9,639 bases of DNA from Fidelibacterota bacterium (lineage in GTDB: Bacteria > Fidelibacterota > BS150m-G59), in contig JADHUZ010000027.1 of assembly GCA_016784265.1 (NCBI GenBank), forward strand, positions 1-9,639. The letters are read 5' to 3'. The position numbers were made by a program, and so were the translations under genes. Below, piece after piece: positions 6,692 through 9,639 of the stretch; position 1 is the first letter of the stretch; each line of letters opens with the position of its first letter. The notes beneath the pieces were generated by a model. The model ran no database searches, was not told the origin of the DNA, and saw only the letters and a list, made by a program, of their open reading frames with translations.

Positions 6692-7009
6692 TTAATCTAC
6701 AATCTCTCCCGTTTGTTTTGCATAACGAACTTTTTTCCCGTTATCCAAAATTTTAAAACCGATGCGAACCGGACGATCACCGTGAACAAACATAACATTA
6801 GAAATATGGACAGGTCCCTCTTGGGTTATTCGACCGCCTTCAGGAACAGATTGATTTGGTTTTGTATGCCTTGTTTGCACTCGAACACCTTCCACAATCA
6901 CCTGATTTTTACTCGGAATAACCTTCAACACTTTACCACGTTTTCCATGATATTTTGCATCGCCAGTCATAACCTGAACAATATCGCCTTTTTTTATTTT
7001 CATCGCCAT
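6692..7009 (-). CDS. rplX: 50S ribosomal protein L24
   Basis: The 105-residue assembly-initiator protein binds the 5' domain of 23S rRNA near the tunnel exit. The KOW motif is at the N-terminus, about residues 4-32, with [20 protein letters not shown] then [17 protein letters not shown]. The downstream [19 protein letters not shown] stretch is typical of the bacterial protein. There are two in-frame ATGs (7009-7007 and 7003-7001). The first is chosen because AGGAG in the rplN stop region is 10 nt from it. It follows rplN by 13 nt and ends one nt before rplE. Confidence 0.96.
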   Translation of the reverse strand: MAMKIKKGDIVQVMTGDAKYHGKRGKVLKVIPSKNQVIVEGVRVQTRHTKPNQSVPEGGRITQEGPVHISNVMFVHGDRPVRIGFKILDNGKKVRYAKQTGEIVD

Positions 7010-7022
7010 ATTTTCATTTCTC

Positions 7023-7391
7023 CTACAATACTTCCGGCGCCATCGAAAGAATTTTCATAAAATGCCGTTCTCTCAATTCTCGAGCAACGGGCCCAAAAAT
7101 GCGCGTGCCCAACGGCTCCATTCGTTGGTTAATGAGAACTGCGGAGTTATCGTCAAAACGGATCAAAGAACCGTCTTTCCGTTGCACCTCTTTCTTCGTT
7201 CTCACAACGACAGCTTTCACAACCTGCCCCTTTTTAACGGTTCCACCGGGAATAGCTTGTTTTACCGTAACAACAATAATATCACCAACAGTTGCATAGC
7301 GTCTTCTTGTACCGCCCAACACTTTAATACACAAGGCTTTTCTTGCACCTGTATTATCCGCAATTTTTAATATCGACTCTTGTTGAATCAT
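7023..7391 (-). CDS. rplN: 50S ribosomal protein L14
   Basis: The 122-residue beta-barrel protein forms intersubunit bridges B5/B8 and is the docking site of the silencing factor RsfS. It starts [20 protein letters not shown]. The family blocks [20 protein letters not shown] (23-42), [20 protein letters not shown] and [24 protein letters not shown] (end) are all in place, and 122 residues is the standard length. The start is ATG at 7391-7389; only a weak purine stretch (AAAGAGA) lies upstream, so this is one of the weaker ribosome binding sites here. It follows rpsQ by 19 nt. Confidence 0.98.
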   Translation of the reverse strand: MIQQESILKIADNTGARKALCIKVLGGTRRRYATVGDIIVVTVKQAIPGGTVKKGQVVKAVVVRTKKEVQRKDGSLIRFDDNSAVLINQRMEPLGTRIFGPVARELRERHFMKILSMAPEVL

Positions 7392-7410
7392 AATTTATTA
7401 TCTCTTTGAT

Positions 7411-7671
7411 TTATTTTTTTACTTGTTCTAATACTTTGGTAATCCGCCAACGTTTCCGCTTACTCATCGGACGACCTTCCAAAAATTCTACTTTGTCACC
7501 AATTTGACAAATGTTTTTTTCGTCATGAACCAAATATTTTTTCGATGATTTAATAATCTTCCGATAAACAGGATGAGTGTATTTTCTTGTAACTTCAACC
7601 GCGACGGTTTTATCCATCTTATTGCTCGTTACAACACCGATAAAATTTTTCTTCCTACTACGATCCGTCAT
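7411..7671 (-). CDS. rpsQ: 30S ribosomal protein S17
   Basis: The 86-residue OB-fold protein binds 16S rRNA helices 7 and 11 early in assembly. It starts [20 protein letters not shown]. The segments [20 protein letters not shown] (21-40) and [21 protein letters not shown], then VLEQVKK, are typical of bacterial S17. The start ATG at 7671-7669 overlaps the rpmC stop as ATGA. It also has AAGGAT six nt upstream, so it can both couple and initiate independently. The stop is TAA. Confidence 0.97.
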   Translation of the reverse strand: MTDRSRKKNFIGVVTSNKMDKTVAVEVTRKYTHPVYRKIIKSSKKYLVHDEKNICQIGDKVEFLEGRPMSKRKRWRITKVLEQVKK

Positions 7672-7886
7672 TTTTTATCCTTCGTTTCTTGAGTTCCTTG
7701 ATCGTTTTTCTCTTTGAGAATTGTGATAATTCTTGCGATATCTCTTCTGACCAGCCGAATGCGCGAAGGATTATCGAGCTGTTGCAATTCTTTTTGAAAT
7801 CTCAGATTGACTATCTCGCTACGATTTTGTTGCAATACTTCAAGCAATGCTTCTTTTGTCATTCCGCGTAATTCTTTGACGTCCAT
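7668..7886 (-). CDS. rpmC: 50S ribosomal protein L29
   Basis: The 72-residue two-helix hairpin protein sits at the peptide tunnel exit next to L23, where trigger factor and SRP dock. It reads [20 protein letters not shown], then [20 protein letters not shown] and [16 protein letters not shown]. The tail [11 protein letters not shown] is polar and probably disordered. An open frame continues upstream to 7916, but I place the start at the ATG at 7886-7884. It gives the family N-terminus (xxKELR), has AAGGAAG five nt or less upstream, and overlaps the rplP TAA by one base (TAATG). The end overlaps rpsQ by 4 nt. Confidence 0.95.
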   Translation of the reverse strand: MDVKELRGMTKEALLEVLQQNRSEIVNLRFQKELQQLDNPSRIRLVRRDIARIITILKEKNDQGTQETKDKK

Positions 7887-8302
7887 TATACTTCCTTGCG
7901 CTTTACAATTTTCCACTTCACCGACAGTTTATTCCCTGCATTGGTGAAAGCCAATTTTGCCATTTCTTCATCAACACCGCCAATTTCGAACATTATCCTG
8001 CCGGGCTTTACAACACTAATCCAATGTTCAGGAGTACCTTTTCCCTTGCCCATTCTTGTCTCGGCTGGCTTGACGGTCAAAGAGCGATCCGGAAAAATCC
8101 GAATCCACATTTTTCCATATTTACGAATTACACGCGTGATCGCGACACGAGCCGCCTCGATTTGTCGATTGGAAACCCAACTTTGTGATGTTGCTTTTAA
8201 TCCATAATCTCCAAACACAACTGTCGCACCGCGCTTCGTGTTACGATGCATTCCTCCAGGACGATGCGGTCTGCGATATTTAACCTTTCTCGGCATTAAC
8301 AT
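7886..8302 (-). CDS. rplP: 50S ribosomal protein L16
   Basis: The 138-residue late-assembly protein contacts A-site tRNA and the peptidyl-transferase side of 23S rRNA. The start [11 protein letters not shown] is typical. Signatures are [13 protein letters not shown] (45-57), the [20 protein letters not shown] block (79-98) and [12 protein letters not shown]. The N-terminal basic loop reads [17 protein letters not shown] (10-26), where many L16 proteins have a longer run of Arg/Lys/Gly. A second ATG two codons in is possible, but MLMP is the common form. AGGAG lies 10 nt before the first ATG. It follows rpsC by 16 nt and shares one base with rpmC. Confidence 0.97.
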   Translation of the reverse strand: MLMPRKVKYRRPHRPGGMHRNTKRGATVVFGDYGLKATSQSWVSNRQIEAARVAITRVIRKYGKMWIRIFPDRSLTVKPAETRMGKGKGTPEHWISVVKPGRIMFEIGGVDEEMAKLAFTNAGNKLSVKWKIVKRKEV

Positions 8303-8318
8303 TAATCAATGACTCCTA

Positions 8319-8954
8319 TTATATTTTCGTTGAAACTTCACCGTTACAAACCCAAACTTTGATCCCGATACAACCATACGTTGTATGTGCTGTTATTTGC
8401 GCGTGATCAATATCCGCTCTCAATGTATGCAATGGCACACGACCTTCCATCAAAGTTTCACACCGAGCAATTTCTGCACCACCCAAACGTCCGGCACAAG
8501 TAATTTTGATGCCCTCCGCGCCCAATCGCATTGCCGCTTGAATCGCTTTTTTCATAGCACGGCGGTGGTTAATTTTTCTAACCAACTGTTGAGATATATT
8601 TTGTCCAATCAATTCTGCATTGATTTCAGGGCGTTTGATTTCTTCGATATCAATCTTTACACCGGTGTTCTTGATGAGATACTTCATTTCTGCTTTGAGG
8701 CGTTCAACTTCTTCGCCACCCTTTCCGATAACTATGCCTGGGCGCGCTGTGCGAATTTTTATAGTAACTCGCTTCGAAGTTCGAGAAATGCTGATGTCTG
8801 CAACACTTGCATTCGCCAGTTTCGTTTTGATATATTTTCGGATCAAAATATCCTGCTGAATAAAATCAGCACTTTTTTTCTCATCAAACCACGTAGAGGA
8901 CCAGCTTTTGCTGATTCCCAATCTTAATCCAATCGGATGTGTTTTTTGTCCCAT
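8319..8954 (-). CDS. rpsC: 30S ribosomal protein S3
   Basis: The 211-residue protein forms the mRNA entry channel with S4 and S5 and takes part in helicase activity. It starts [20 protein letters not shown]. The KH domain carries the GXXG loop in [15 protein letters not shown] (73-87, IGKGG at 76-80). The C-terminal domain has [20 protein letters not shown] (128-147), [12 protein letters not shown] and the [12 protein letters not shown] end. It lacks the longer acidic or basic tail found in some lineages (E. coli has 233 residues). The start ATG at 8954-8952 has AAGGA about six nt upstream, beginning in the rplV stop. It is in frame with rplV but separated by three stops (TAA, TAG, TAG). Confidence 0.98.
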   Translation of the reverse strand: MGQKTHPIGLRLGISKSWSSTWFDEKKSADFIQQDILIRKYIKTKLANASVADISISRTSKRVTIKIRTARPGIVIGKGGEEVERLKAEMKYLIKNTGVKIDIEEIKRPEINAELIGQNISQQLVRKINHRRAMKKAIQAAMRLGAEGIKITCAGRLGGAEIARCETLMEGRVPLHTLRADIDHAQITAHTTYGCIGIKVWVCNGEVSTKI

Positions 8955-8963
8955 CTACTATCC

Positions 8964-9311
8964 TTAACTTTTAGGTTCTGATACAACAACAGTTAAATGA
9001 GAAGTCCTTCTCCGAATCAAGAATGCCCTTCCCATAGCACGAGGCCTAATCCTTTTCATCATCGGACCGCCGTCAACAAAGCAAGACCGAACAACCAGTT
9101 CATCCGGATTAATTTTTCCCTCTTCATCAATTGTTGCTAAATTTGCGACTGCAGAATTAATCGTTTTCATAATTATTTTTGAAGCCTTCGTTGGAGAATA
9201 TTGTAAAATCGTTAACGCACGAGATACATTTTTTCCCCGGACCAAATCCAACGTTCTCCTCACTTTACGTGGCGCTTGACGAATATGTCTTGAAATTGCT
9301 TTTGCTTCCAT
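8964..9311 (-). CDS. rplV: 50S ribosomal protein L22
   Basis: The 115-residue protein has a long beta-hairpin that lines the nascent-peptide tunnel and, in other bacteria, is the site of macrolide-resistance changes. The N-terminal part AISRHIRQAPRKVRRTLDLV (5-24) and RGKNVSRALTIL are canonical. The hairpin region GGPMMKRIRPRAMGRAFLIR (81-100), followed by RRTSHLTVVVSE, closes the protein. The start ATG at 9311-9309 is 2 nt after the rpsS stop, with AAGGTG five nt upstream, overlapping the end of rpsS. The stop is TAA, 9 nt before rpsC. Confidence 0.97.
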   Translation of the reverse strand: MEAKAISRHIRQAPRKVRRTLDLVRGKNVSRALTILQYSPTKASKIIMKTINSAVANLATIDEEGKINPDELVVRSCFVDGGPMMKRIRPRAMGRAFLIRRRTSHLTVVVSEPKS

Positions 9312-9313
9312 CT

Positions 9314-9580
9314 TTACACCTTATCTCTAGAATGAGCACGAAATATCCGAGTCGGCGCAAATTCGCCCAATTTATGTCCAACCATAGACTCGGTGACGAA
9401 TATCGGCAAAAATTTGTTTCCGTTGTGAACTGCGAAAGTAAACCCTACAAATTCCGGTGGTATCGTACAATTTCTCGCCCACGTTTTAATCACTTTTTTA
9501 TTTTTGCTACCCATTTGCGCCTGGACTTTTTCCAAAAGTTTAGCATCAATATAAGGCCCTTTTTTCAACGATCGAGTCAT
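9314..9580 (-). CDS. rpsS: 30S ribosomal protein S19
   Basis: The 88-residue protein of the 30S head forms a complex with S13 and contributes to intersubunit bridge B1a. It begins [20 protein letters not shown]. The S19 signature spans about residues 45-77 with [20 protein letters not shown] then [13 protein letters not shown], and the end is FRAHSRDKV. Small departures from the common sequence (ARNCTI for SRRSTI, VGFT for VGHT) do not affect the identification. The start ATG at 9580-9578 shares its A with the rplB TAA (TAATG). AAGGAG lies about 12 nt upstream in the rplB coding end. Confidence 0.97.
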   Translation of the reverse strand: MTRSLKKGPYIDAKLLEKVQAQMGSKNKKVIKTWARNCTIPPEFVGFTFAVHNGNKFLPIFVTESMVGHKLGEFAPTRIFRAHSRDKV

Positions 9581-9639
9581 TATTTCGTCTTTCTCCTTCT
9601 GATTATCATGCGATTGCTCGGACTCTTCTTTTTACGAGT
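9580..9639 (-). CDS. rplB: 50S ribosomal protein L2, C-terminal end (starts outside the window)
   Basis: The last 19 codons and the stop are visible, reading [19 protein letters not shown] and then TAA. The pattern TRKKK-x-SNxxIIRRRK directly before rpsS matches the basic C-terminal tail of L2, a core 23S rRNA binder near the peptidyl-transferase centre. Because only the tail is present, identity rests on both this pattern and the fixed gene order rplB-rpsS-rplV. The stop overlaps the rpsS start by one base, so rpsS translation is likely coupled to L2. Confidence 0.88.
   Translation of the reverse strand, partial: TRKKKSPSNRMIIRRRKTK

Noticed and set aside
6690..7022. An E. coli-like S8 repressor-binding site near rplX/rplE
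   Set aside because: S8 regulates spc through a helix-21 mimic in E. coli, but I could not identify a convincing matching hairpin here by eye. A covariance search would be needed.
6440..7060. A 206-codon open frame on the plus strand
   Set aside because: It lies wholly antisense to rplE, rplX and the end of rplN, has no recognisable domain, and crosses several real gene boundaries. It is a shadow of conserved genes.
7887..7916. Upstream extension of L29 by ten codons
   Set aside because: The extension lies inside rplP, lacks family similarity, and the ATG at 7886 has a strong SD and the family N-terminus.
8385..8927. A 180-codon plus-strand open frame antisense to rpsC
   Set aside because: Fully contained in the intact S3 gene; its composition is that of complementary codons and it resembles no family I know.
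1..9639. Internal promoters, terminators, CRISPR arrays, mobile elements, tRNA or other RNA genes
   Set aside because: No gap exceeds 26 nt and no inverted repeat with a T-run, direct-repeat array or transposase-like frame was seen. Promoters inside coding sequence cannot be excluded by eye.

Overview
The window holds one uninterrupted ribosomal-protein gene cluster, read entirely from the minus strand. In transcription order (right to left) it runs: rplB (3' end only) - rpsS - rplV - rpsC - rplP - rpmC - rpsQ - rplN - rplX - rplE - rpsN - rpsH - rplF - rplR - rpsE - rpmD - rplO - secY - map - infA - rpmJ - rpsM - rpsK - rpsD (5' end only). This is the classical bacterial S10-spc-alpha series in conserved order. 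All 22 internal genes are intact, with family-typical lengths and no frameshift.

Organism: a bacterium of moderate to low GC (roughly 40% by eye) using the standard code. The presence of L30 argues against the Candidate Phyla Radiation, which commonly lacks it. The zinc-type short S14, secY followed directly by map without adk, and rpsD following rpsK fit the Bacteroidota/Chlorobi/Ignavibacteria/Marinimicrobia/Calditrichota (FCB-like) sphere. That placement is an inference from gene order and family memory, not a result.

Layout: positions 4954-9639 carry the S10-tail and first spc genes (L2 end to L6), 2058-4938 the distal spc genes (L18, S5, L30, L15, SecY), and 1-2058 the map-infA-alpha segment. 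The longest non-coding gap is 26 nt (138-163). I see no room for an internal promoter plus terminator, and many junctions overlap by 1 or 4 nt, so the whole window is most simply one transcript with translational coupling. The products assemble both ribosomal subunits. SecY (membrane insertion and export), methionine aminopeptidase (nascent-chain N-terminal trimming) and IF-1 (initiation) are co-expressed with them.

I did not find an undescribed system. The points worth a second look are translational. Six of the last eleven genes start with GTG or TTG, while every visible start upstream is ATG. At six junctions the stop codon itself forms the first bases of the next Shine-Dalgarno (TAAGGA(G) or TAGGA(G/A)). 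The map/infA junction is ATGATG with no clear ribosome binding site. The usual E. coli S4 control site before rpsM has no intergenic room here.
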